A stretch of DNA of 39,151 nucleotides, taken from Bacteroidales bacterium (GTDB lineage Bacteria; Bacteroidota; Bacteroidia; Bacteroidales; JAADGE01). Positions within the stretch are counted from its first letter, which is position 1, and each line of letters opens with the position of its first letter. A program made the translations under genes and the position numbers. Below the pieces are notes generated by a model, which ran no database searches, was not told where the DNA came from, and saw only the letters and a program-made list of their open reading frames with translations. Of this stretch, positions 5,784-14,315 are shown piece by piece. The DNA lies in assembly GCA_024762915.1 (NCBI GenBank), contig JANTGL010000002.1, forward strand, positions 1 to 39,151, written 5' to 3'.

Positions 5784-7510
5784 TCCGAATTTTTATCTGA
5801 TATTTCTTTTAATCGTTCTTCAATATTTTCCTTTTCCGGTAAGGTCGTAAGTTCCTTTGTTAATGCAAGTTCATAATAATGCTTTGCATCTTCCGGATTT
5901 TCTTTTGCAAAATAATAATCACCGACCAGCTGATACGTATAAAAGTATTCCGGATTTGATATTATAAAACGCTGTATTTCTGCGTCTTTTATAACAACAG
6001 AGGTATCTTTTACGGCTGCTTTAAAAACATCTTTTTGTTTTTGAAAATACTTAAAATTCTCATAATCTTGTGAATACAAAAAACTGTCCTGCGGAACAGT
6101 TAAGTCGGCAATATACAATTCTTTATTCTCGGTCATAGCCGGAAAAACAGAAAAAACACTGTCCAAATCATAGCAAACATATTTTCCGAGTTGGTAGGGA
6201 TTGGTTGAAATCCAAAATTTTAATTCATCGGGTTTAAAAATAATTGAATGATGTGAAATCAACTGGCAAATATTTTTCTCATTTCCCATACCGATATTTG
6301 CATCATGCAAACCTCTTTTATTTCTGAGAATTTCGGCTGCATCTCGATATCCGATTGTGTCATAGTTTCCGATTAATTCCCACATTCTCTTAAAGCGATA
6401 CATCGAAGAACTTTCCTTAATATTTTCAAGGTTTAAGTCCGTATTTTTAAACTTATCGGATTGAAAATGATTGGGACCTATAACAATATCACTTTTCGGA
6501 TAAAACAAAGCACAATCCTTTGGTGTTTTCTCAATGATTGCCGTTGCATCGTCTTTTGCTGAACCAATCATAATCGCTTCCGACACAAACGATTTACGTT
6601 TTTTGGCTATTTCAAAAGCTTCGTTAATATTTCCGGCATATTGCAATATTTCTCTGGCAATTAATGAAATGGGATCTGCCGATGAAAACGGAATTTCAGA
6701 TTTTGCGGCATTCAATGTTACCGTTAGCCCTTGATCGTTCATTCCGGAAACGGTACCGACAAAACCGCCCCAAGTGATTTCAACAAATTTATGTCCTTTA
6801 TTCGGATTGTAAAACGTTACAATTTTATCTTCGGCAAATTTATCACCGACATAAAAATCAAAATTTCTTCCGATTATCAAATGCCCGTCAGCCGATTTGG
6901 AATGATTGCACGAAAAAGAGGTGCATCCGACCTTTGCAACATTCTGAACAGCATGCCCGATGTCGTGTGCCGCATGATAATTCAATATTCGTTCATAATT
7001 ATCACCGATATATAAATAGTCTTTTGATGCCGATTCTGAAACGCCGTAAATTTCTTCCAAATATTCTTTCGGAACATATTCATCCATATTACGATTAAAC
7101 CAAGCCGTCATATATTTCATAAAATTAAGCAATCTTTGCGAAGGGATCATCTTTTTAATTTCTTCAACAAAGGCATCTTCTTGTTTTTTACCGAGTTCTG
7201 CCGTTAATTTTCCGTTGTAAACACCTCTTTCAAAGGCACTTCCCTCAACATATAATTCATAAAGACCACTTTCGCTTTTTCGCAAACGGTTATTTTTTAT
7301 GCCGTAAAAGTTCTTACCCAAAACTTCTCTTTTTTCCTTTAAAGAAGACTTGTAAGCAACTTTCGGCGGCGGCATTTTTATGGCTTGAAAAAAGTAAATT
7401 GTAAAGCCGAATACAAAAATCAGCAAACTCAAAAAAAAGTATTTTAAGAACTTTTTAAAAGTAAATCGTTTATTTTTAGATTTTTCGGATTTCATTTTAT
7501 TTATTTGCAT
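5780..7510 (-). CDS. C45-family autoproteolytic acyltransferase/hydrolase, membrane-anchored
   Basis: A 576-residue Ntn-hydrolase of the acyl-CoA:6-aminopenicillanate acyltransferase family. The expected self-cleavage site and nucleophile is C196 in VGCTSFS, followed by ADGHLIIGRNFDF, a typical family stretch. An N-terminal membrane segment lies near residues 24-44. The C-terminal 70 residues look TPR-like (YYFAKENPEDAKHYYELAL). Members transfer or hydrolyse acyl groups on amines or esters, so it may attach or trim the polyene acyl chain; this is inferred. The start is either ATG 7510 or ATG 7495 (five residues shorter). The divergent glycosyltransferase starts only five bases from the longer start. 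Confidence 0.8.
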   Translation of the reverse strand: MQINKMKSEKSKNKRFTFKKFLKYFFLSLLIFVFGFTIYFFQAIKMPPPKVAYKSSLKEKREVLGKNFYGIKNNRLRKSESGLYELYVEGSAFERGVYNGKLTAELGKKQEDAFVEEIKKMIPSQRLLNFMKYMTAWFNRNMDEYVPKEYLEEIYGVSESASKDYLYIGDNYERILNYHAAHDIGHAVQNVAKVGCTSFSCNHSKSADGHLIIGRNFDFYVGDKFAEDKIVTFYNPNKGHKFVEITWGGFVGTVSGMNDQGLTVTLNAAKSEIPFSSADPISLIAREILQYAGNINEAFEIAKKRKSFVSEAIMIGSAKDDATAIIEKTPKDCALFYPKSDIVIGPNHFQSDKFKNTDLNLENIKESSSMYRFKRMWELIGNYDTIGYRDAAEILRNKRGLHDANIGMGNEKNICQLISHHSIIFKPDELKFWISTNPYQLGKYVCYDLDSVFSVFPAMTENKELYIADLTVPQDSFLYSQDYENFKYFQKQKDVFKAAVKDTSVVIKDAEIQRFIISNPEYFYTYQLVGDYYFAKENPEDAKHYYELALTKELTTLPEKENIEERLKEISDKNSE

Positions 7511-7515
7511 TCCTA

Positions 7516-8724
7516 ATGAGCACGGAAAATTACGATAATATCTTTAAAGAAAAAAAATGTTGTGTTATAATACCGACATTTAATAACGCCGTGACTTTAG
7601 CAAATGTTATAAAAGATGTTCTGCAATATACCGAAAATATTATTGTTGTAAACGACGGCTCAACGGATGATACGATTGAAATTCTGAAACAATTTCCGAA
7701 AGTTACCGATTTAAGTTATGAAAAAAATGAAGGGAAAGGTTTTGCTTTGCGCGCCGGTATTAAACTTGCCGAAAATATTGGTTATAATTATGCAATAACA
7801 CTCGATGCAGACGGACAACATCTTGCTTCCGATCTTCCGCAATTTATTGATTTTCTTGACGATAAAAAAGATGCAATTATTATCGGAGCAAGAAATATGA
7901 ACGGACAAGATCAAAAACACGGCAGCAGTTTTGCCAATAAATTTTCAAATTTTTGGTTCCGAATTGAAACCGGCATCAAGCACCCCGATACGCAATCGGG
8001 TTTTCGTTTATATCCTCTGAAAAAAGTTAATAAACTGAATTATTTTTCTTCAAAATACGAATTTGAAATAGAAGTCATCGTTCGAAATGCATGGCGAGGG
8101 GTTGATATTGAAGCGGTTCCGATAAATGTTTATTATCCGCCCGAAGAGGAGCATATTTCTCATTTTCGTCCGTTTAAAGATTTTTTAAGAATAAGTGTTT
8201 TAAATACCGTCTTGGTGATTGTTGCTTTCTTCTACGGTTTACCGGCACGTCTCTTCTATTATTTAAAAAAGAAAAACTTCAGACAAATTATCAAAGAGGA
8301 TGTTTTGCAAACAAAAGACAATAATTTGCAAATCAGCAAAGCTGTAGGATTTGGTTTTTTTATGGGTATTGTACCGATATGGGGTTGGCAAACTGTTGTT
8401 GCTTTGGCACTTTCACAATATTTAAAACTAAATAAAGCCATCGTTATTCTTGCAGCAAATATCAGTATTCCGCCTATGCTTCCTATTATTTTGTTCGGAA
8501 GCTATTACACCGGAGCAATAGTTACCGGTAAAAATTTAAATTTATTGCATTTCACAACCGACTTCAATTTTAAAACTGTTTCAGAGGATTTATTTCAATA
8601 TATTCTCGGGGCAATAGTTTTAGCAATAATCACTGCTGTTGTAACCGGATTAATTACATTTATTTTACTTAAATTTTTCAGAAAGAATAATACGAACAAT
8701 ATTAAAGTTACTTCAGTTTCTTAA
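7516..8724 (+). CDS. Family 2 glycosyltransferase with C-terminal DUF2062
   Basis: A 402-residue two-domain protein. Residues 1-230 form a GT2 domain with CVIIPTFNNA, VVNDGSTDDT and the metal-binding LDADGQH. A membrane segment follows near residues 233-252. Residues 265-390 match DUF2062, with GFGFFMGIVPIWGWQT and NISIPPMLPIILFGSYYTG. The GT2 part resembles dolichol-phosphate-mannose synthase-like enzymes that act at the inner membrane. GT2-DUF2062 fusions are regular members of flexirubin/aryl-polyene clusters, presumably adding a sugar to the lipid. It is divergent from the C45 gene. Its last 17 bases overlap the 3' end of the convergent Mom-like gene. Confidence 0.85.
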   Translation: MSTENYDNIFKEKKCCVIIPTFNNAVTLANVIKDVLQYTENIIVVNDGSTDDTIEILKQFPKVTDLSYEKNEGKGFALRAGIKLAENIGYNYAITLDADGQHLASDLPQFIDFLDDKKDAIIIGARNMNGQDQKHGSSFANKFSNFWFRIETGIKHPDTQSGFRLYPLKKVNKLNYFSSKYEFEIEVIVRNAWRGVDIEAVPINVYYPPEEEHISHFRPFKDFLRISVLNTVLVIVAFFYGLPARLFYYLKKKNFRQIIKEDVLQTKDNNLQISKAVGFGFFMGIVPIWGWQTVVALALSQYLKLNKAIVILAANISIPPMLPIILFGSYYTGAIVTGKNLNLLHFTTDFNFKTVSEDLFQYILGAIVLAIITAVVTGLITFILLKFFRKNNTNNIKVTSVS

Positions 8725-9442
8725 CCATTTTCGTACTGCCTTTGTTTTTAGTTTTTATATAATTCGTAACATTTTCAAAGTCTGAAAAATATTTTTCCGG
8801 AATACGCTCTCCTGTCAAAGTATTTACAAAAAAAGTTATCGGCAGTTTTGTTTCTTTTATTTCAAAACCTAAATTTATGAAAGCATCTCCCCTTCCCCAA
8901 TCTAAGTTTATATAAGTCATTAAAGTATCCGGTTTATATGCTTTAATGTATGCTTGCAATAATTTATCTAACCCTCCGATAACGGAATATCCGTTTTTGA
9001 TACAAAATCGTAATAATTCACCCGAACGACTTCCGTCTCGGAATTTACGCAGTCCGGCAAAAGTTGCAATTCCGACTAATTCATCGTGAAAAAATAATCC
9101 GTATTTAATTTTGGAATTTGTAGTTCCGAAGATATGATTTTCTTCTAAAAATAAATCGGTTTCGGGTTTTTTGATTTTTTTTAGGAGGCATTGCCTTCCG
9201 TGAATCCGCATGCTGATTTGAAGAATGGATTTTATTTTACTTTTTACGATTTCGGGTTTTCGTTGCCACCAATCTTCATACACAATAAATTTATCGGAAT
9301 ATATTGCTTCTGATAAATATTTTTCAAACGGTAAAAAAATAAACTTTTTAAAGGAAGTTTCGGGTAAATTATATTCTTTGATTAAATAATTCAAAAAACG
9401 ATAAAATTCATTTTCCCTCTTTTTTGTATCTTTTTCTTTCAA
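8708..9442 (-). CDS. Mom/GNAT-like domain protein, function unknown
   Basis: A 244-residue protein with no signal peptide. Residues 95-210 show a pattern shared with Mom-like GNAT-fold domains also seen at the end of some phage homing endonucleases: FGTTNSKIKYGLFF, LVGIATFAGLR, GELLRFC, GGLDKLLQAYI, then LDWGRGDAFINLGFE. The N-terminal 90 residues are basic and unassigned. Mom transfers a group to adenine in phage DNA, but this cellular relative has no known substrate. It lies 11 bases downstream of porU on the same strand and may be co-transcribed with it. Its 3' end overlaps the glycosyltransferase by 17 bases. Assignment is from pattern memory and moderate. Confidence 0.45.
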   Translation of the reverse strand: MKEKDTKKRENEFYRFLNYLIKEYNLPETSFKKFIFLPFEKYLSEAIYSDKFIVYEDWWQRKPEIVKSKIKSILQISMRIHGRQCLLKKIKKPETDLFLEENHIFGTTNSKIKYGLFFHDELVGIATFAGLRKFRDGSRSGELLRFCIKNGYSVIGGLDKLLQAYIKAYKPDTLMTYINLDWGRGDAFINLGFEIKETKLPITFFVNTLTGERIPEKYFSDFENVTNYIKTKNKGSTKMVKKLK

Positions 9443-9453
9443 CTTTTAACTTT

Positions 9454-12400
9454 CTATTTCAGAATTAGCAATTTTTCAAACTTTTCGGCAACTTCACCAG
9501 TAGAATTTCGAATTTTTACTCTGTAAACATAAACACCTCTGCCGATAAGATTGCCGAAATCATCGGTACCGTCCCAGGCATATGGACCTGCACGAAAACC
9601 GTCAGCCGTAAAACTGTCTTCAATGGTTTTAACCAACTTTCCGGAAACGGTAAATATTTGAATAATGATATCTAAATCTTGCCCGGCTTGATTATGTTCA
9701 AACCAAAATTCTGTATGTGTCGTAAACGGATTGGGATAATTCAATAACTTATCAATTGACAGTTCTTCAGATTCAATTACAACAAAATCCAAAAATTCTT
9801 CCGATGAATTATTATAAACATCCCAAGCTTTAAATTTTAATGTATGTTCACCCGGTTTCATATCAAATAAAAAATGTTCAAGCGTTCCGTTTTTATAGGT
9901 CCCTTCATCCGCTCTGTAATCATCATTCATTACAATGATATTTTGAATATCATCATCTATTACTGCCGTTATATCGTGTCCGATACCGCCTGATGCCGTA
10001 TTTATACCGTGTTCATCAAACAATTTTGCAAATATTCGAGGATTCACATCAGTCATTCCCCCGGAAACAAAGTTTTCATCATTCATATATAAGTTTATTT
10101 CCGGCCCGGTATTATCCTCTTCATAATTTGAAGAAATATCACCTACTAAAAAATCATAAGAATAACCTTTAGCATCATAAACTCCGTTTTCTGCGTAATA
10201 ACTTACTTTACCTGTATCTACATTTAATAAGATATCTTTCGGTACAATAAATTCAAAATTAAAATCTCCGTTAATAACTTTAGCTTTTCCTTTATATACG
10301 GTATTATTTCTGTCTTGATAAGTAAATACGCCGTTATCATCATTATTTAATGTATTGACCGTAATTTCTTTATCAAAAACAGTCGGATACACAAAACCGT
10401 CAAAATTTTTCAATTTATTACCGTTTTTATCCGTTACACTTCCGTTAAAACTTGCTTTACTTAAAGCTTTTAAAGTATCAATTTGAGAAACCGGGTGACC
10501 GTTTATTTTATTTGTTATTACCTGATTATCAGAAGCAAATCCTAATTGTAAAGCCGGATCACCCATTAAAAAGAAAATCAAAATACTGTTTGAAGAGTAA
10601 TCAACTTTTGTTTTACGAATAATATCACCCAAACAATACGGTTTCCCGTTACCGAAACTTTCAAAAACATTTTGATAAAAATAGCTTGATAAAACTCCGT
10701 TTGCATAAATCCATGCAATGCGTGCCGTAGTAAATAATGCAATTGCACCTCCTTGTGAATTTAAAAAAACATGTTCCCCTGCTGACAAAAATTTATAATC
10801 GTCAAAACGTGTAAATTCACAAGTTGCGGTTACAAATAAAGGTAATTTATCAAAATTTCTCCAACTTTCGATTTCACTTATTGTCATTATTCGTTCATGA
10901 GCCAAACCTTGTTCCCCTCCGTGACCTGTATAATTAATCAGCAATGCCCCTTTTTGAACACGATTATTTACAGCCGTATTAACATCAGGATATCTTTGAC
11001 CTCCGGAAACCGTGTATTGTGTGTAAGCATCCAGATAAATTTTCTCAATATTAAAAAAGGGGTATTTGGTTTTAATACTTTCAGTATAACCGTCAGCTTG
11101 TTGCATGTGAATATTATTATTTTCGTCATCGGCAATAAAAGATAATTGATTTCTCCAATCTCCAAAAGTAGCAGGATTAAGATAACGATTAACTTTTGCA
11201 ATATATTCTTCAGCTTCTTCAGGTGTTGAAACAGGTATTCTTCCTATTCCGATATCTAATAAACCGGATAATGAAGTTCCTAAATCACCTTCACCGTCAT
11301 CCAATAAACCGAAAAAATCATCCGTCACCAAAGAACTGCCCAGACTAACCGAATTACTTTGTTGATAAGTAATCATAAAATTTCCGTTAATTCCTTCTCC
11401 GCTTCTGTTATCATAGGAGCCGTCACCGAACAAACATAAATATCTTAAAGTATCATTGCCCGATGCTCTTTCATAAACCATTTTAGCATAATCTCTCAGA
11501 GCAGAAAAATCAGCAGCTCCCGAAGAAAATTCATTATAAACTTGCTGAGTTGTCACAACTTTAACATTCATATTATCTCTTTGAACATGAATATCTTTAA
11601 GTTCATTTGCCTGTACTAAAAAATCAGGATTTGTAATAATGATCATATCTGTTGCTCCGGAAGTGGCATGCAAATTTTGATTAGCAACATCTACTACATT
11701 TTCAAGATCGGGAGTTAAATATGATGCATTATCAAAAGCAATAAATTCATGCAATACATCACCCGAAAGTTTAAATATTTGAGTATTCCCGGAAACATTC
11801 GTATTCACTTTAACCGGTTTTGTTTTATCGGTAATATCCCAGACGGTTATTCCGCTGCCGGCATTTGACAAAGTATATTTTGAAATTTTTCCGGCACCGT
11901 ATGTTTCTCTGTTTCTGAAAGAAAATTGTCCGTCCGGATATTTTAACAGACATTTTGTATTAACATAAATATAATCTAACCAAGCTTGAGCAGCCGGAGA
12001 ATTTTGATGATACGTTAAGTTAACCGAAAGAGAATTTCCGGTCGGTGCCGTAAAATTAAATTCTGTTTCACCGACATCTGCATAGTCATATTCACCAATA
12101 TTTCCGAAATTTATTGTTCCTGAACTTCCGTTTGCCGAAACCGAAAAATAAGATTCACTTGAATTAGAAGCAGTTCTGACATATACAAATGAATTATTAT
12201 AAGCGTTTAAGTTCGGGAAAGAGAAATTAAAAGATTGATTATTATCAATATCAAAAGATTCACCGAACATTCTTCGTCCCGTCTCTTCAATATGATGATT
12301 ATCATCTTCGTGAAGCGCATAAGCATCATAAGTATTAATATTTTGAGTTTCAGGCAAACTGCTTGAAGATTCATTTTTAATCGTGTTATTATAACTGCTG

Positions 12401-13233
12401 TTATAATCCGTGCTTAAAAAATAATAAGCATATTCAGAATAAAAATGATGAATCGGAACAAATCTGTCATTCCCTGAATCATAATTCCATTTGTCGGGTC
12501 CTTGACCGTAAAAATAAACCGTATTATCTTTTATTAACAGATCATTCTCAATTAAATCATCCGGTCTGTCATCACCTGCAATCATGGGTAACCAACCGAA
12601 TGCATTCCCAAAAATTCGGATATTTTGAGGATTTTCAAAACCCATATTTTGAAGTTGTGCAAACGTTATTTTATAAACCCCGCTTTGTTTAATTCTGATT
12701 TTTTTCCAAGTTCCGCTGCTCAAAACAGAATTTGTAACATTTTTCAAGCCTTTAGATTTAGGATTTCCGGTTTTTCTATTTTTAATAATTCTAATATCAA
12801 ATTTAATAAGTTTTAAAAGTTTCCCGGACAATTCTTTTTTTAAAGGCAAAAAACTAATTTGAATATAAGGAATACCCCTGGCATAGAGCACTTTACTTTT
12901 AATAATAATTTTCTCAGATATTTTATTTAAATGTAAAACAGCTTGCAAATTTTCATCCTTTAATGCAATAAACCGAAGTTTTTCAAGTTTTACGGTATAC
13001 GTATAATTTAAATCATAAAATTGTTTTATATTTATATTTTCAGAATAATAAGGCAATAAGTCGTTATTAAAACTTGCTGCTCTTTCAAAATCTAAAACAT
13101 GATAAATATTTCCCGAAGTATCCGTTTTTACTTGATTCGATTTCCAGTGGATTTCTCTCGTAAAAATTTGGGAATACGAATTAAAACCTATAAAAAGAAT
13201 TACTATTAATAAGGGAACTTGTAAATATTTCAT
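9454..13233 (-). CDS. porU: Type IX secretion system sortase PorU (C25-type cysteine protease)
   Basis: A 1259-residue secreted protein with a signal peptide (LQVPLLIVILFIGFNSYSQ). PorU cleaves the C-terminal sorting domain of type IX cargo at the outer membrane and attaches cargo to a lipid anchor. The gingipain-like C25 domain lies near residues 530-900. Its catalytic pair is visible as H771 in NYTGHGG and C805 in TATCEFT. Beta-sandwich regions follow, and the end (YPNPF...GRGVYVYRVKIRNSTG) resembles a type IX tail/FlgD-like fold, as PorU itself has. The divergent PorP/SprF-family gene starts 11 bases away. PorV, a usual partner, is not in this window. Confidence 0.9.
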   Translation of the reverse strand: MKYLQVPLLIVILFIGFNSYSQIFTREIHWKSNQVKTDTSGNIYHVLDFERAASFNNDLLPYYSENINIKQFYDLNYTYTVKLEKLRFIALKDENLQAVLHLNKISEKIIIKSKVLYARGIPYIQISFLPLKKELSGKLLKLIKFDIRIIKNRKTGNPKSKGLKNVTNSVLSSGTWKKIRIKQSGVYKITFAQLQNMGFENPQNIRIFGNAFGWLPMIAGDDRPDDLIENDLLIKDNTVYFYGQGPDKWNYDSGNDRFVPIHHFYSEYAYYFLSTDYNSSYNNTIKNESSSSLPETQNINTYDAYALHEDDNHHIEETGRRMFGESFDIDNNQSFNFSFPNLNAYNNSFVYVRTASNSSESYFSVSANGSSGTINFGNIGEYDYADVGETEFNFTAPTGNSLSVNLTYHQNSPAAQAWLDYIYVNTKCLLKYPDGQFSFRNRETYGAGKISKYTLSNAGSGITVWDITDKTKPVKVNTNVSGNTQIFKLSGDVLHEFIAFDNASYLTPDLENVVDVANQNLHATSGATDMIIITNPDFLVQANELKDIHVQRDNMNVKVVTTQQVYNEFSSGAADFSALRDYAKMVYERASGNDTLRYLCLFGDGSYDNRSGEGINGNFMITYQQSNSVSLGSSLVTDDFFGLLDDGEGDLGTSLSGLLDIGIGRIPVSTPEEAEEYIAKVNRYLNPATFGDWRNQLSFIADDENNNIHMQQADGYTESIKTKYPFFNIEKIYLDAYTQYTVSGGQRYPDVNTAVNNRVQKGALLINYTGHGGEQGLAHERIMTISEIESWRNFDKLPLFVTATCEFTRFDDYKFLSAGEHVFLNSQGGAIALFTTARIAWIYANGVLSSYFYQNVFESFGNGKPYCLGDIIRKTKVDYSSNSILIFFLMGDPALQLGFASDNQVITNKINGHPVSQIDTLKALSKASFNGSVTDKNGNKLKNFDGFVYPTVFDKEITVNTLNNDDNGVFTYQDRNNTVYKGKAKVINGDFNFEFIVPKDILLNVDTGKVSYYAENGVYDAKGYSYDFLVGDISSNYEEDNTGPEINLYMNDENFVSGGMTDVNPRIFAKLFDEHGINTASGGIGHDITAVIDDDIQNIIVMNDDYRADEGTYKNGTLEHFLFDMKPGEHTLKFKAWDVYNNSSEEFLDFVVIESEELSIDKLLNYPNPFTTHTEFWFEHNQAGQDLDIIIQIFTVSGKLVKTIEDSFTADGFRAGPYAWDGTDDFGNLIGRGVYVYRVKIRNSTGEVAEKFEKLLILK

Positions 13234-13244
13234 AAAGCCGTTAA

Positions 13245-14231
13245 ATGAAATGTAATAATTATAATAAATGTAATATTTATTTTAAACGATTGTTTCTGCT
13301 GTTGAGTATATTCTCATTAAATTTTTCATTTATAAAAGCTCAAAATTACAATTTTTCCGATCCGTATTCCGAAAAAATATTTTTTAATCCGGCCTATTCC
13401 GGTCTCTCAGAAATTTCGGAAATAAACTTAAGTTATGCAAAAAATTTCTTTTACGACATATATTCAGTAAGTTATAACCGTTTTTTTAATGAATACAAAA
13501 GCGGTTTGGGAATTATGATTTTAAATAGTCGTCTCGGAAAAGGCGCAATTAATAATTTAAATATTTCCGGTATCTACAATTATCAAATAAAAATAAATTA
13601 TAAAAGTATTGTAAATACGGCGATTCAAGTCAGCTATCTCGAACAATCCGTTAATTCTGAAAAACTAATTTTCAGTAATCAAATAAATCCGATTTCTCAA
13701 ACAATCAATCCGAATACTTCAGAATTTTTCGGAAATATATTTCGAACATATGATTTTTCATTGGGCACAAGCTATATAAGTAACAGATACAGAAGCGGTT
13801 TAAGTATACATCATATAGATAAATTTTTCTTTAATACTTCCGAAAACTTAATAAATCCTGAAATTACATTATACTTTGGCAAGATTTTTTCTGTTAACTT
13901 TTCAGAAAAATTTCATAAATTATTAATTACACCGGAAATAATTTGGAAAACACAAAACAATTTTAATCAATTAATTTATGCCGTTCACGGAATTTATAAC
14001 ATTTTTTTAACAAGAATTTTCGTAAAACATAACATCAATTTTAATACTTTTGAAAGTGCGATCAGCTTTGGATTAAATTACACAAAATTCAGATTAATAT
14101 ATACTTACAACATATCATTTACAAAATATTTAAGTATCCCGACGAGCACAAACGAAATATCTTTAAGATACAATTTCGGTAAACGAAAAAAAATAAATAT
14201 CAAAAACACAATATATTGTTCAGATTTTTAG
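13245..14231 (+). CDS. PorP/SprF-family outer-membrane protein
   Basis: A 328-residue protein with a signal peptide ending near LNFSFIKAQN. The start of the mature protein (FSDPYSEKIFFNPAYSGLSE) matches the family hallmark NPAYxG. The body is a run of amphipathic strands typical of a beta-barrel (for example YKSGLGIMILNSRLGKGAINNLNISGIYNYQIKI). PorP/SprF proteins are type IX secretion parts or accessory factors for particular large surface proteins. It is transcribed away from porU with only 11 bases between the start codons and toward gldJ. Which cargo or machine it serves is unknown. Confidence 0.8.
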   Translation: MKCNNYNKCNIYFKRLFLLLSIFSLNFSFIKAQNYNFSDPYSEKIFFNPAYSGLSEISEINLSYAKNFFYDIYSVSYNRFFNEYKSGLGIMILNSRLGKGAINNLNISGIYNYQIKINYKSIVNTAIQVSYLEQSVNSEKLIFSNQINPISQTINPNTSEFFGNIFRTYDFSLGTSYISNRYRSGLSIHHIDKFFFNTSENLINPEITLYFGKIFSVNFSEKFHKLLITPEIIWKTQNNFNQLIYAVHGIYNIFLTRIFVKHNINFNTFESAISFGLNYTKFRLIYTYNISFTKYLSIPTSTNEISLRYNFGKRKKINIKNTIYCSDF

Positions 14232-14232
14232 T

Positions 14233-14240
14233 TATATTTG
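14233..14240 (+). promoter_or_regulatory. -7 promoter box before gldJ
   Basis: TATATTTG matches the Bacteroidota -7 consensus TAnnTTTG. It lies just after the PorP/SprF stop codon and about 75 bases before the gldJ start. A TTG lies nearby at 14216-14218, closer than the usual -33 spacing. Confidence 0.5.
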
Positions 14241-14269
14241 TGGTTTAAAACAGTAAAAAAACAGGTTCA

Positions 14270-14289
14270 ATTAAGAGCAAACTCTTAAT
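14270..14289 (+). promoter_or_regulatory. Hairpin in the probable gldJ 5' leader
   Basis: A perfect eight-base-pair stem, ATTAAGAG/CTCTTAAT, with a CAAA loop. It lies between the -7 box and the gldJ start and has no U-tract, so it is more likely an RNA-stability or translation element than a terminator. Confidence 0.45.
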
Positions 14290-14315
14290 AAAATTGAAAT
14301 TAAATTTACAAACAA

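Noticed and set aside
10897..11201. Open frames on the strand opposite porU, ftcD and other large genes
   Set aside because: They lie wholly within well-supported genes, show no family motifs and follow the codon pattern of the real frame.
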